A stretch of DNA of 44,919 nt from Psilocybe azurescens. Its lineage: Eukaryota; Basidiomycota; Agaricomycetes; Agaricales; Agrocybaceae. Location of the stretch: NCBI GenBank assembly GCA_023853785.1, contig JAJIRX010000097.1:1-44919 (forward strand), in the 5' to 3' direction. The notes beneath the pieces are model-generated. The model saw nothing but the letters and a program-made list of their open reading frames with translations, did not search any database and was not told the origin of the DNA. Shown one piece after another: positions 1 through 10,587 of the stretch. Each line of letters opens with the position of its first letter. Positions within the stretch are counted from its first letter, which is position 1. Both the position numbers and the translations under genes were made by a program.

Positions 1-551
1 GGAGTGCGGTATAGGCATGCGGTCGATTGGGCACCGTGAGGCTGAAGGATTTCGTACGCCACATCGCCGGTCGGAATAAATCCATTGCATGCATGATGTG
101 CTCGTTGACGCTTTGAATATATTCGTTGCGCGGCCCAAAATTAACCGTGATGTCCAGCGGGCATGATTTTGATCGTATAAGGCGTCGCCTCGCCTTCTCC
201 AGCGAGTTGTGCGGGCTGACTGAGATTTTGGCCCACAGAACAGGCGTGTTCAACGCCACTTCCGCCCAGTATCGACTATTGGATAATAGAGAAAACATTA
301 GTCCCGAGCTTAACGGATACGTCAACTTTCGCCACACACCATACCAGCATCAATGTGGGCACCATAACGGGATCCTCGTCGCCCATTTCCAGAACGCCGA
401 TGGTGAATATGCTTGACAGCAGTTCACTGGGCAGCCGGAGGACTGGTGACTGTAGCCGCACTGCTGTCTCCAGCTTCAATTCTAGCTCTGCGCGTTCCTT
501 GACCAGCGCAGACATCTTGATGTCGATTGACGAGAGCCTCCCGTAAATAGG
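1..551 (-). CDS. F-box domain protein, 5' part only (runs off the left edge)
   Basis: The product is likely an SCF ubiquitin-ligase adaptor of the large agaricomycete F-box family. Reading the minus strand, a coiled leader (SSIDIKMSALVKERAELELK) leads into the F-box core PVLRLPSELLSSIFTIGV. An intron at 339-276 (GTGTGTGGC...CAATAG) joins LMLVC to RYWAEVALNTPVLWAKIS, the normal continuation of the family (VCRxWxxVAxxTPxLW). The second exon stays open to base 1, so the C-terminal repeat region lies outside the window. The first exon shown probably follows an acceptor AG at 553-552, because the frame meets a stop just upstream; the true start codon, perhaps in 560-660, was not fixed. The substrate is unknown. 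The family assignment is secure. Confidence 0.8.
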
Positions 552-1454
552 CTATCGACATGAATGTAGGAGTCCGAGGAATATAGACGTCGTCGGCATT
601 GCTAACTCGTGTCTTCAAGGGGGTAGGGTGGCATAATTCTTTAAAGATGACTTCCTTCGCCTTGTCGGATTGGTAAATGTACTAGCAGGTATTCTGGCAG
701 GATAACTTGAAGTTGACATGGGGGTGAACACACAAAGTAGAGAGGCTAGACGAGGTCGGGGAGTGGCGAAGGACAGATTCCCAATTTAAGGATTATAGGT
801 CCAATTGAGTTTTAGAGGGTCTTATGTTGGTATCGGCACCACACTAGCCAGATGCAGTGTGTGCGGACAGTAACACCAGCGCTCAGGTAACCTGGACAAG
901 AACAGCCATTTCCGTGTCAGTGCATGGATAATGGATGAGTATCGGAGAACATCGCGCACCGAGAGCTCTCTAGGGTCAGTGCAATGGAAACTCGAGACAA
1001 GGGTGAAAAGGCGACATCCATACGGACATGCGCTGGCTTATAACGATTTGGGCGATCGCGTACTGATAAAGACGTACCTACCCAAAGAGCTCCCTGTGTT
1101 CCGCAAATGCACGAGGCAGAAAGCATGCCAATGGCTTTCTCGCAGCTGGACAAGGGATCCAGAAAAACCTGATGGCTGACCTGCAACGTGGGATTTTGTA
1201 ATGAACATCGAGGGCACGAGGAAGGGAACGAGGCAGACTCAGCGCAACGCTTCAATATTATTTCGTCTACTTCGGTCTTCCAATCCCCTCGCAAGCCGAC
1301 TTCCCGGGCCAAAACAAACATTTATGTCCTTAATTCCCATTTGGCTCATTGTCACAGATACCTGGCTTCCAATTCTTCACTTGGACATCTCAAAGACTCT
1401 ATAGCCTCGGCCTACGTGTGTCTAGTTGCTCTGAACTATATACTACCATCAAAA
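552..1454. other. Intergenic stretch with no supported gene
   Basis: The stretch may include the unresolved first exon of the F-box gene (about 560-660). Overlapping open frames exist on both strands near 917-1523, but none shows a recognisable domain, a consistent exon chain or low-complexity protein features. No tRNA, repeat or clear promoter element was seen. Confidence 0.5.
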
Positions 1455-2671
1455 TCAATCTCCTCTGTGCCTCGTTTGAGAGCGGACCTCGTCTGTGTAT
1501 CGGTAATACCAAAACTGGCATAGAACCTGACATTTGGAGTGAGTACCAAAGCTCTTTATATGTATTGAGAACTTACGAAGATGTCGAGGAAGATTGTCAT
1601 CATACTCCCTGTGCGATGAATTATTAGCCGCCAATTTCCGCCCATAAGAACTGTTAGAGCGCACCTGCCAGCCACCCACCGTTCGTGACGAGATAGTCTC
1701 TATCCATGCTTTTTGCGCAGATCGACAGGGCATACGTCGAATTACCGAATATGGCAAACAAGAACAATGCGGGAGACAAGCCTTCACACCGTGTTTTGAA
1801 GTTTTTCACTAAATTGCAAAATCAGAGTTAGTGCACTCCGGGAAATGAGACACAGCAAGGCAATCCTGACATATTTGCGGGACGCGTGCGCCGAGCTGAA
1901 CACCAAGATGAATTAGATAACTGATAAATAGTGCAGGTTGTGTGGACGTACGAAAAACAAAGCGCTGGACCAACCCAATATTTGTATATACACCCAATTC
2001 TTATCTTCCTTGGGAAGGACAACGAGGCCGCTATCCTCGTCCTTAGTGATGCACCAGGCGGCCACACCTACAGCCACCACGAAAGCAAGAGTCAAGGCAT
2101 ATCGTATGCCTAGTTTCTTCGTCGACACGGGTTCGTCATGAGAGCGAGAATTGCCTCCCAGCAATGGGGTATTTTCAGGCGGCGCTTGAGAGTTGCCACT
2201 GATTCCAGTCACCAATCGATTTCTCTTCCAGCGGTAATAATAGATCTGGAATAATAGAATGGTGTCGCATGTGGTATACTATGGCGAGAGAATAGGCATA
2301 TAACTGCTTGGAGATATTGTACGTTTGGAGGGAACTCACATAAAGGGCAAGCAGAATGACCGTCGGCAAAAGTCCAGCTAGAAGTGCGCCAGCCAAGTTG
2401 GTCAGGTCCCCTAGAAGCCATATAATGACGAACAAGACACTGAGGCCTTCTCCGGATTGAAGTGTATAATTCTCATACACCTGAGGAGAATAAACGATGA
2501 CCCTAGAGACGGATTGAGTCCTTGTTCGGTCCTCAAAGTGGTTAGACCGATGCTTACCAGCAGGCGATGGAGATCCATCCCAGCTAAACATTGACGCCTT
2601 CAAACTCAGATGATCCATATTGATAAATTTGAAGGACATACGATGCTACTTAAGCTTTCACCAGAGATCAT
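1455..2671 (-). CDS. PQ-loop repeat transporter (YPQ/PQLC2-like vacuolar cationic amino-acid exporter)
   Basis: This is a seven-helix PQ-loop protein. The fungal YPQ and animal PQLC2 families export lysine, arginine or histidine from the vacuole or lysosome; that role is inferred from family. Start ATG at 2671 (MISGESLSSI) is followed by an intron GTATGT...TTTAG, then LGWISIACW, a second intron, and VIVYSPQVYENYTLQSGEGL, which holds the first PQ loop. The helix WLLGDLTNLAGALL is the family hallmark. After an intron come a cytosolic loop (PPENTPLLGG) and a helix (YALTLAFVVAVGVAAWCI). The second PQ loop is LGARVPQI-LKNFKTRCEGLSP, split by an intron, then FGNSTYALSI and NGGWLAG. The last exon reads FWYYRYTDEVRSQ and stops at 1455. 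Every junction tested restores the family frame, so the gene looks intact. It is divergent from prohibitin-2, about 216 bp away, and may share a promoter with it. Confidence 0.88.
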
Positions 2672-2887
2672 AATAGCATGGGGGTGTAAGAGAAATGGTT
2701 TGCACAAAGCTCCGCGATTTTCGTTCCACCACCAGCGGCCTAACCAGAGCCCGCTCCGGCAGGCTAAATCCAGCCTTGTGACCATGACTGTCACTTATGT
2801 GAGCATGTGACGCGGCGCAGTGCGCGTACCATTTCCTCGGCCAGAGTCCAGACGAAATCCAATACAATACCTCATACCTCATTAACC

Positions 2888-4189
2888 ATGAACGACGGTC
2901 AAGAAGCATTCCGTCGCCTGGCAAAGCAACTTAGGACTGTGGGTGGCAATGCAGGAGGAACTCCTGGTGGAAAGGAGCCTCTTTGCAGGAAGTGGGCTTC
3001 TCATCGCTCTCGTCGCTGGAGGATTCGCGTTGAACGCCAGTTTGTTCAACGGTGCGCAACTCTTTTCCTTCTTTTAACAATAACAAAACTGATTAAATTA
3101 AAGTGGACGGTGGTCACCGTGCTATTAAGTACAGCAGGTAGGATAGCATCAGCTTCCAGAGGTCGACTTGGAATGTATTGGTTAATTGGGTATTTCAAGG
3201 TTACACGGTATTAAGGATGAAGTCTTCAACGAAGGAACACATTTAGTGGTAAGTAAAGTTGCTTTGGTATTTATAACAATGTTCACGATACCACAATAGG
3301 TCCCATGGTTTGAAACCCCCATTGTATTTGACATTCGAGCCAAGCCTCGTAACATTGCCAGTTTGACTGGCACAAAAGGTGTGTCATCGGATTTTTCCTG
3401 TAAGGTTGTGCCTAATATAGAGACTTGTAGATTTGCAAATGGTTAACATCACTTGCCGTGTCCTATCACGGCCAAGCATTCCTGGACTCCCCACAATTTA
3501 CCGTGAACTTGGAAAAGACTATGACGAAAGAGTCCTACCTTCAATCGTCAACGAAGTCCTCAAAAGTGTCGTCGCCCAATTCAATGCCAGCCAGCTCATC
3601 ACTCAGAGAGAGCATGTCAGTATAAAGCTTATTCTTTCTCTCCTTTTCTTCGACTCATAATGATCTAAGGTGTCCCGACTCGTACGAGAGAACTTGACAG
3701 ATCGTGCATCAAAATTCAATCTTGTGTTGGAAGATGTTTCAATTACCCACGTCGCCTTCTCCACAGAGTTTACGCACGCTGTTGAAGCCAAGCAGGTCGC
3801 TCAACAAACTGCCCTTCGCGCTGCATACCTAGTTGACCAAGCTATCCAAGAGAAACAGGTAAACGACTTTTGTCTACTTGTCGTACCCACGCTAAACCCA
3901 TTTCCCCAGTCAATCATCGTCCGCGCACAGGGAGAAGCTAAGAGTGCTGAGCTTGTTGGAGAAGCCCTCCGCAAAAACAAGGGTTTCCTTGAACTGCGTC
4001 GCCTGGAAGCCGCACGCGACATCGCCACCCTTCTATCACAGTCGCAGAACAAGGTTATGTTGGACTCACAGAGTCTTTTGCTCAACGGTAAATGGTTTTA
4101 ATCTCTTTTCAGAAGTCGGTCTTCTTACTCGTTTACTTTTAGTTGCTGGAAATGATGCCCAGGATCTGTTGAAAGTTACATCAAAGTAA
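2888..4189 (+). CDS. PHB2: Prohibitin-2, mitochondrial inner-membrane scaffold (apparent 1-nt frameshift in exon 1)
   Basis: The product should form the ring-shaped PHB1/PHB2 complex of the inner mitochondrial membrane, which stabilises newly made respiratory subunits. Start ATG 2888 gives [15 protein letters not shown]. An N-terminal anchor follows ([20 protein letters not shown]), then the SPFH domain: [79 protein letters not shown] and the coiled coil [14 protein letters not shown]. The protein ends [18 protein letters not shown] with stop at 4187-4189. Introns lie after SLFN, YSR, THLV, GTKD, REH, EKQ and LLLN, all GT-AG. One anomaly: GGTPGGK and the following SLFAGSG are in frames one base apart near 2960-2980 (beside AAAGG), and no realistic intron bridges them. 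Because this gene is normally essential, a sequence error is more likely than a pseudogene. Confidence 0.92.
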
Positions 4190-5169
4190 TTTATAACTTG
4201 TATACAAAAAACCATCAATGTTCACCTTCTACTCCGATGTTACGAGTGAAGCGACAGCATGCGGTTTGGAAATCTGATTGCTGTCTAGACTTCAAGCCGT
4301 TATCGCTGTCGTTACTCGTGTGCATGGCAGGTCTACGTCCCCATTCTCTAGAACTTCTTGAGCTATGGCCCGCACTGCCCCTTCTGGTACCGCCATAGAG
4401 CAAATTACCACATTTTCATCGGACCCTTCAGGTCATGAGTCCAGCCAACTCATGACACGGATGATACGCACAGAAGAAAATGTCACTTTAAGATTTATTA
4501 ACTGATGATTGTCGCTATATGTTAGCAGCGGCTTCGTCAGAAGTCCCGACGGACTGCAAGTAAACTTGAGAGCCAACGCTACCAATGCCTACCCACAACC
4601 GACGGCTGTCACAATTGAGAAATAGATGGGAACGCCAATTTGTGGCGTTTATCGAGAATCATAAGTACTGGAAACCTTCATCAACAAAGAAGTGCAGCCT
4701 CTCCACGTAGCAGATTTGAACCCCAGAAAGACGGCCATGTGAATTTCTAGATAGAAAACCGTGATTCTCGGCAACGGTTTGTATGGAGTATGCATTCTTA
4801 TCTCATACGCGAGTGAAGCCAGGGTCATTTCAAGAAAGCGGAAAGCTTGATCGCTTATTTTTAACGGCAACTATTCTCGAAAGATCATTTTAACAGGTAA
4901 ACTTGAGGCCAATCCAACGGGGCCGAATACTCTAAGGTCATCAGAAGAGTTAGTAATTGATCATGAAGGGTGGAACATTCAACACTCGAAAGCATGGTCA
5001 ATCCTAGCGAAAGATACAGAGACGATACCAAGCATAATGCTGTGGGAGTCAGTGGGACTACTGATTCCAACGATTAATGCGTCATGAACTGAGTCAACAG
5101 ATTATGTTGTTACATACTCGTGTTTGGTTATTTCATCGGGGTACATCTAATGTGAATTTATATACGTAT
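4190..5169. other. Convergent intergenic region, no gene seen
   Basis: This is the 3' space between prohibitin-2 (+) and the first P450 (-). Short open frames at 4198-4403 and 4649-4870 have no recognisable domain. The only structure I noted is a perfect 9-bp inverted repeat at 4432-4456. Confidence 0.5.
4432..4456. repeat. 9-bp perfect inverted repeat (hairpin), downstream of PHB2
   Basis: GTCATGAGT at 4432-4440 and ACTCATGAC at 4448-4456 are exact reverse complements around a 7-nt loop. It lies about 240 bp past the prohibitin-2 stop. It could be a 3'-end RNA hairpin, a bZIP-like binding site (TGAGT/ACTCA half-sites) or chance. Confidence 0.4.
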
Positions 5170-7303
5170 TCAATGACCAGTGCCGTCGATGATCAAACGA
5201 ATAGATTCCTCAGACCTAGGCGCTATTGAGCACTCATACGGAAGCAAATGACTAGATACAATGTCAGTCCTTCATAGGATTGCTTAGATTTAATTCCATG
5301 CCTACCTGGTCATCCCATCGGCATATTCACCACTAGGAATAATTTCCTGGCCTGATGCGTCCCTTTTTTGAGAATATTAAAGGTAGATAATACGGAAGCC
5401 ATCGCCAACCAAGCCTGAATATTAAAAAAGTGATGTTAGATGAGATCAATATTCCGCCTCAAGAACGGCATACAGTGGCGGAGCCCATGTGACGACCAGG
5501 GCAGATTCTTTGGGAAATAGTCAGAAAACAGACCAGAAACATCGGGAAACAATCATACCTTCGACCGAATCCAAAGAAAGCGTTGACCTCCTCCGTCAAC
5601 TTCCCGTCTTCGTTGAAATGCCGTTCAGGGTTGAACAATTCGGGATCTTTGTACTGTTCCAGATCATGCGCCATAGCCCTATATCAGAATGTATTGGTGA
5701 CATAACCTATACAGTTCGTTGTTGGTCGCACCAGACGTTTGGTAATACCAGACTGCCTAATTATCCGAGTCAACGTAGAAACACACGATCTATTTGGACG
5801 GAGCTTACCTTTAGGGATGAAATAGCCTCTGTAGGTGTCATCCTCAGTTGTGCTATGAACCACGCTGAGAGGTAGCGCTGGTCTCCATCGTGTCACTTCT
5901 CTGTAAAGAGCTTCGACGTAGAGTAACGAGTCCCGGTCATCCAAGGTCGGAAGTCTGTCCATGCCAACAACGTTGTCTATTTCTTCTTGCGCTTTCCTCT
6001 GAGCTTCGGGGTGCATGACCATGGCATAGAAAAATGTCCCCATAGCGGAGGAAGTCTGTCATGCCGCGAGTTACGATCATGTTTAAGCTATAACGGACCA
6101 CTACTTACTGTATCGGCTGCCCCTAAGTTACTTTTTTTAGTTATGACCTAGTCATCCAACGGTATATATTGACAAACCTGAATAGATTGTTGCAGCAATG
6201 TTCTTGATGAAACTGCGGTCCTCGCCACTGGACAACAACTGAGAAACTATCGAAGGTAATGCGGTCCCTGATGCCTGATGTAGAGTTCAAAAATCAAACG
6301 CATTACGCAGTCAGAGATATAAAGCGTACCACACTTTGCTCTGTAAACGCGAAGGGAACCTCCCGCATAGCAGTCGTTAGGTCTTTGCTCTCATTGGCAT
6401 ATCTTTTGAACCCAGCTCCTGGAAACCAACTGGGAAGATGTCGAAGAAAGGGAAACGCATTCACAGTTGCTGCCCCAAGAAAGACAGAACCGGCTAGCTT
6501 TTGGACAGCGCTTTCCGCAAGTCGCACAAAATAATCGTTATATGGCGATATGTCATATCCGTACACGAGACGCATGATAATGGCCGCATTTACCCTGAAA
6601 GAAAGAGACTTTAATGGTGGAGGACGGAGAGACTGCAGATAGAACCTACGTTTTATAGTGATTCACAAAAGTCTTCCGGATTTTTGAGGAGACAATGAAG
6701 CATGTCACGTATTTTCTCGGTTTGGACCGGTCTATAGGATAGTAATGCCGAAGGGTTAAATAAATCTTGAAAAACGCGTCGATCAGCCCTCCACTGGGCT
6801 CCGTAATGTTTCAGGCCAGTATTGAATTGCCAGTCCATGCTGCAATATCAACTTTAAACAAAGAATTCAATATGCAGTAGAATCAAACCTTTACATGTCT
6901 ATCATAGTCAGACTAGGGCGGTCAGAATAAATGTTTGATCGTTTTTCAAGAAGATCCTTTGCGACCTCAAGAGAGTTCAAAATAATCATGTGTTGCTGGA
7001 GTACGCGAAAGTGTATGATATCTCCTGGAAAATGACAGTGAGAAAGACTCCTTTAATCGGAGTCCAAGTGTGATACCAACCGTACTGTTCACGCCACTGC
7101 ATATAGCCAATCCATTGCTTGGTCTTTGGTATATCGGCCACATTACCGAACAAAAGACTTCTTGAAGGCGGTCCAGGGGGATAAGGCAGGTTCTGCTGCG
7201 TTAGTCGTTGTCGAAAGAAGGCCCGGAATATCAAGAGTACTGCGCCCGTGAGAGAAAGTACTATAGTCCCTTGGAGGGTGAAGAGCAGGTTGGAGATGAT
7301 CAT
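5170..7303 (-). CDS. Cytochrome P450 monooxygenase 1 (basidiomycete microsomal P450)
   Basis: A heme-thiolate monooxygenase anchored in the ER. Start ATG 7303 gives the membrane anchor (GTIVLSLTGAVLLIFRAFF) and the proline hinge LPYPPGPPSRSLL. Later exons carry DIIHFRVLQQHMIILNS, the C-helix motif YGAQWRADRR (WxxxR), MRLVYGYDISPYNDY, FLRHLPSWFPGAGFKRYA, the I-helix region (AADT), the K-helix EALYREVTRWRP (ExxR), PELFNPERHF, and the heme loop FGFGRR-ICPGRHMG, split by an intron. The last exon ends RSEESIRLIIDGTGH at 5170. Two apparent single-base shifts sit in homopolymers: an extra T after PEDF (run at 6667-6670) and one near KK/DASGQEII (C3T6 run at 5361-5369). It lies in tandem with the P450 at 8.3-10.6 kb. 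Substrate unknown; automated annotation often calls such proteins O-methylsterigmatocystin oxidoreductase, which I do not endorse. Confidence 0.88.
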
Positions 7304-8310
7304 ATCTTGGCCTGGTTAAAATTTCAAATGAACAAGTAACTTATATAGCTTTGGAGCGACCTCCAAAGCTAAATCTAGCAGTGCCATCGCGCTCGGACAT
7401 AAAAAGAGACAGTGCCCTCTGAGATACACGAAATGCCAAAGATGACAGAATCTTTATATAGCAGATCCTCACAATAGGCATTTCATTGTTGCGGTCTTTG
7501 ATTCTTGCGCAAAAGGCATCAAGATCGCATGAATATGCGTCGGAGATGGGAAACGGAAGACAGCAAGAACGACAGTGACCGGTTATACTGGCCAGAAAGG
7601 CTTCTTATCCAATAATTGCTGGAGCAACAAACATTTAGGATGATCGGAGGAGAAATTTCCCGTCTTCAATTACCTCGCTTAGGTCGTTGTATTCAAAACA
7701 TCAGTATCAAAATTCGAACCACGGAAATGCACAGCACGGAAAACCCACCTTGGTTCTCCGATCATGTAGGTCACTTCTACTAGAGTTGAATAAGTGCGAC
7801 TTTCTTGTTGCTTTGTAGTTATTGGGACTCTGACCCTAATACGCTCGTATTTAAAGCCGAGAATCAACCAAATGTCGAGTTCCTGAAGTGCTACTTGAAG
7901 GACTCCCATTAAGTAGTGGGCCAAACTTCGGACTTATTCGTTGGACCTAGCATTGGCACTGGCCGGCTATTTCCGACTACTCGAGGCCGTCGTCCTCAGA
8001 CTTCAAAAGCTTCAATAAGCCTCAACTTACATACTGTCAGACACCGTTGCTTTCACGAACAAAAACGCAGCAACATGAACATACAGACTGCCTTGGATAG
8101 TAACCGATCTTATAAGATGACCCCTGTCAATTGGGCATATCTACCATATTCTAAAAGGTAGAAAAGAAATCGAATCTATGCCATTTAGAAGACGATATAC
8201 CAATTCAAACAGAAGTTTTCACGTCACCGCCTTGCCTTCTTCAGAGACCCCTTGTCGACATGATTTTCATTGAGGGGTTGTCATGGTTCACGTACTACAA
8301 CGTATGACCA
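7304..8310. other. P450 1 upstream region, no gene seen
   Basis: About 1 kb between tandem P450 genes. It holds the P450 1 promoter side, including the hairpin at 7346-7371. Small open frames at 7679-7924 (-) and 7916-8161 (+) show no domain and no plausible exon chain. Confidence 0.45.
7346..7371. repeat. 11-bp perfect inverted repeat just upstream of P450 1
   Basis: TAGCTTTGGAG (7346-7356) is the exact reverse complement of CTCCAAAGCTA (7361-7371), with loop CGAC. It starts 43 nt upstream of the P450 ATG, so it could be a dimeric transcription-factor site or a 5'-leader hairpin. No role is shown. Confidence 0.5.
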
Positions 8311-10587
8311 TTAATTTGCTTCCAAAATCAGTTTCTTGATGGTAGCAGATCGGACATTGAATGAGCACTCGAATTTGCGTTTACGACTGCAAACACAACA
8401 ACCGTACATCAGTTCTTTTTCTTCGAGACTCTAAATGGAATGTACACTCACACTAACAAGGAGGACTCTTCGTAGTCGTTGTCAATTTCGATGTCGTTCC
8501 CGTCTTTATCCTTTACTCTGTCAATCGTAAAGCATGCTAGAACTGACGCGATCTGAAGCCACAACTACATGTTTCCGATTCAATTAATATCATAGACAAG
8601 AAAATAATCATTTCAGGAGCTTACCGAGGAACTAGCGACAGCTTTTCCCACACATATCCTGTGTACGATGTGAATTTTGTCTCCTGACTATAAGTACCTT
8701 TGGGTCAAGCTCACCTGCGTCCAAAGCCATACGCCAAAATCCTATCGTCGTTGTTTAATTTACCGTTTGCATCGAAAAACCTTTCAGGCTTGAATGCGAA
8801 TGGCTCTGGATAGACTTCTTCGTTGTGTGTCATGGCCCTTTCAAAGATCTTCTAAATCAGATGTCAGCCATCGAGAACATCAGCGCCTTACCATATATTG
8901 GTGAAAACGGTGGTCCCTACACAACATGATAAACAAACAGGTCAACTGTTGACGATAAGTTGTTAGAGTCGTCATCTTCTTACCTTGAGGTATATAGTAT
9001 CCCTTATAATGATCGTCTGTTATGAGGGAATGCGGCACACCAATCGGAATCGGCGGTTTGAACCGCAACACTTCCCGATAGATCGCTTCGACGTAAGGCA
9101 GAGACTTGCGGTCTGCCAGCGTTGGAAGGCGTTTCGAACCTACTACTCGATCCAGTTCAGCCTGAGCCTTTCTCTGAATGTCGGGATTTAGAACCATCTG
9201 GTGGAAAAAGGTCCCCGACGCAGATATTGTCTGCGAGATTTAGAATAAGTCTAGCTATATCATTGAGGAATGTCCGATTTGACATACAGTATCCGAAGCA
9301 GCTTGAAGAGAAAAAAGGTTGAGAGTTCTCGATTTTGACAATATTAACCAGGCTTGCTCACCACCATAGACCGTATAGGCAACATTCTTAATTATAAATT
9401 CTTCAGTCTCGGAAGCACCGCCAGCATATTTCTTCTCGTAGAAATCAGTGACCAGCGACGAGACGGCTGTACCATCTGCCTGATGAACACATTAGTGTCA
9501 ACACATTAGCAACAAATAGATTCGAACGACTCACCAAGCTCTTCTTTACGAAGTCGGTAGGAATTCTCACTACTTCCTCCGTCAATCTTCTGACCTCCTC
9601 CGCTTCTTTTCGAGATGTTGCCCCAGGAAACCACATTGGGATGTGGCGGAGTAAAGGGAATATGTTGATAAGACTGCCACCAGGCGCCATTAAACGACCT
9701 CCAAGGATAGTGGCAGCTTCCGCTGTCTCGATGACTGGGTCATGGATGGATTTAATGTCATATCCATACATCATCGCCATTGTGAGACCAATAGAAAGTC
9801 TAACAAAAGAGAAGAAATAAACAGATGAGAGTATTAGTGATTGAGGGAGTGATTCTTGAAAAGTCTAGTTACACATTATTGTGGGAATCAAGCTGTTCTG
9901 GGGTCTCCAGGAGGGCTTGAAGGAACTGACGAGTTTTCTCCATCTGTATTGGCTCATATTTTCGAGATGCCTGTGGATTAAAATTTTGTTGACAAATTCT
10001 CCTATGTTGTCTCCATTCATCACCATAGTTCAACAATGCAACATTATTCTCCCATCCCATCCTGTGGAAGTTATAGCAGACTAAGAATCAATCGACATTC
10101 CAGAGGCAGAGGCGCCAAGGGAACTGGAGCTTACAACTTCAAGATAGGCATTGTGGGCCTGTCAGAGTATATTTTCGCGCGCTGCTCGAGTAGTTCAATT
10201 GCATCTTCGCGTTTGTTGATAATGAGAAGGTGGTTTCCTAATACTTCTGCGTGGAGGACGGGACCTGGGGCTATTTTAGCAAGGTAGTTATAAATTTCAA
10301 CCTCGAATTGATACTGACTGTTATATTTCTTCCCCCAGTCTGCGTATGCCTGTGCGTATCTGTTGGGGGGATGTCAAGCATATTTCCAATCAATGGCAAA
10401 AGGCTTGGGACCAGGGAGGATAAGGCGCCCGTTTCGCATTAGACACCAGTAAGTTTGCCAGTTTTTTGATCGTCCATATGGCCAAAACAATATAGGCAAC
10501 AGTGATAGAGAAAGCCATGATAGCCCAGCCCAGCAGTCCGAAGGGGTTCAAGGTATCACAGGGAGACGCCGTTTGTTGGCCCCACAT
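8311..10587 (-). CDS. Cytochrome P450 monooxygenase 2 (exon 1 carries three apparent frameshifts)
   Basis: A microsomal P450 with start ATG 10587. The anchor is LLGWAIMAFSITVAYIVLAI, followed by the hinge APYPP. Downstream exons read EVLGNHLLIINKREDAIELL, YGDEWRQHRRICQQNFNP (C-helix), AMMYGYDIKSIHD, FPLLRHIPMWFPGATSRKEA, GGASDT (I-helix), EAIYREVLRFKPPIPIGVPH (ExxR), YKGYYIPQGK, FAFKPERFFDANGKLNDD, and the heme loop GFGRR-ICVGKAVA across an intron. The final exon ends SATIKKLILEAN, stop 8313-8311. Exon 1 needs three single-base corrections to read PPGPKP, LPLIGNMLDIPP and RYAQAYADWGKKY in one frame; they fall in runs at 10414-10416, 10398-10401 and 10365-10370. The heme loop has CVGK where most P450s have CPGR. 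It is either sequence error or an early pseudogene. Confidence 0.82.

Noticed and set aside
917..1321. Open frame of 134 codons on the minus strand
   Set aside because: No domain, overlapping frames on the other strand, odd composition rich in Ser/Cys and no splice partners.
2898..2934. A 37-nt intron to repair the prohibitin-2 frame
   Set aside because: It would remove the conserved [11 protein letters not shown] segment typical of prohibitin-2.
2939..2954. A 16-nt intron to repair the prohibitin-2 frame
   Set aside because: Far below a workable intron size, and it would delete conserved residues; an indel is simpler.
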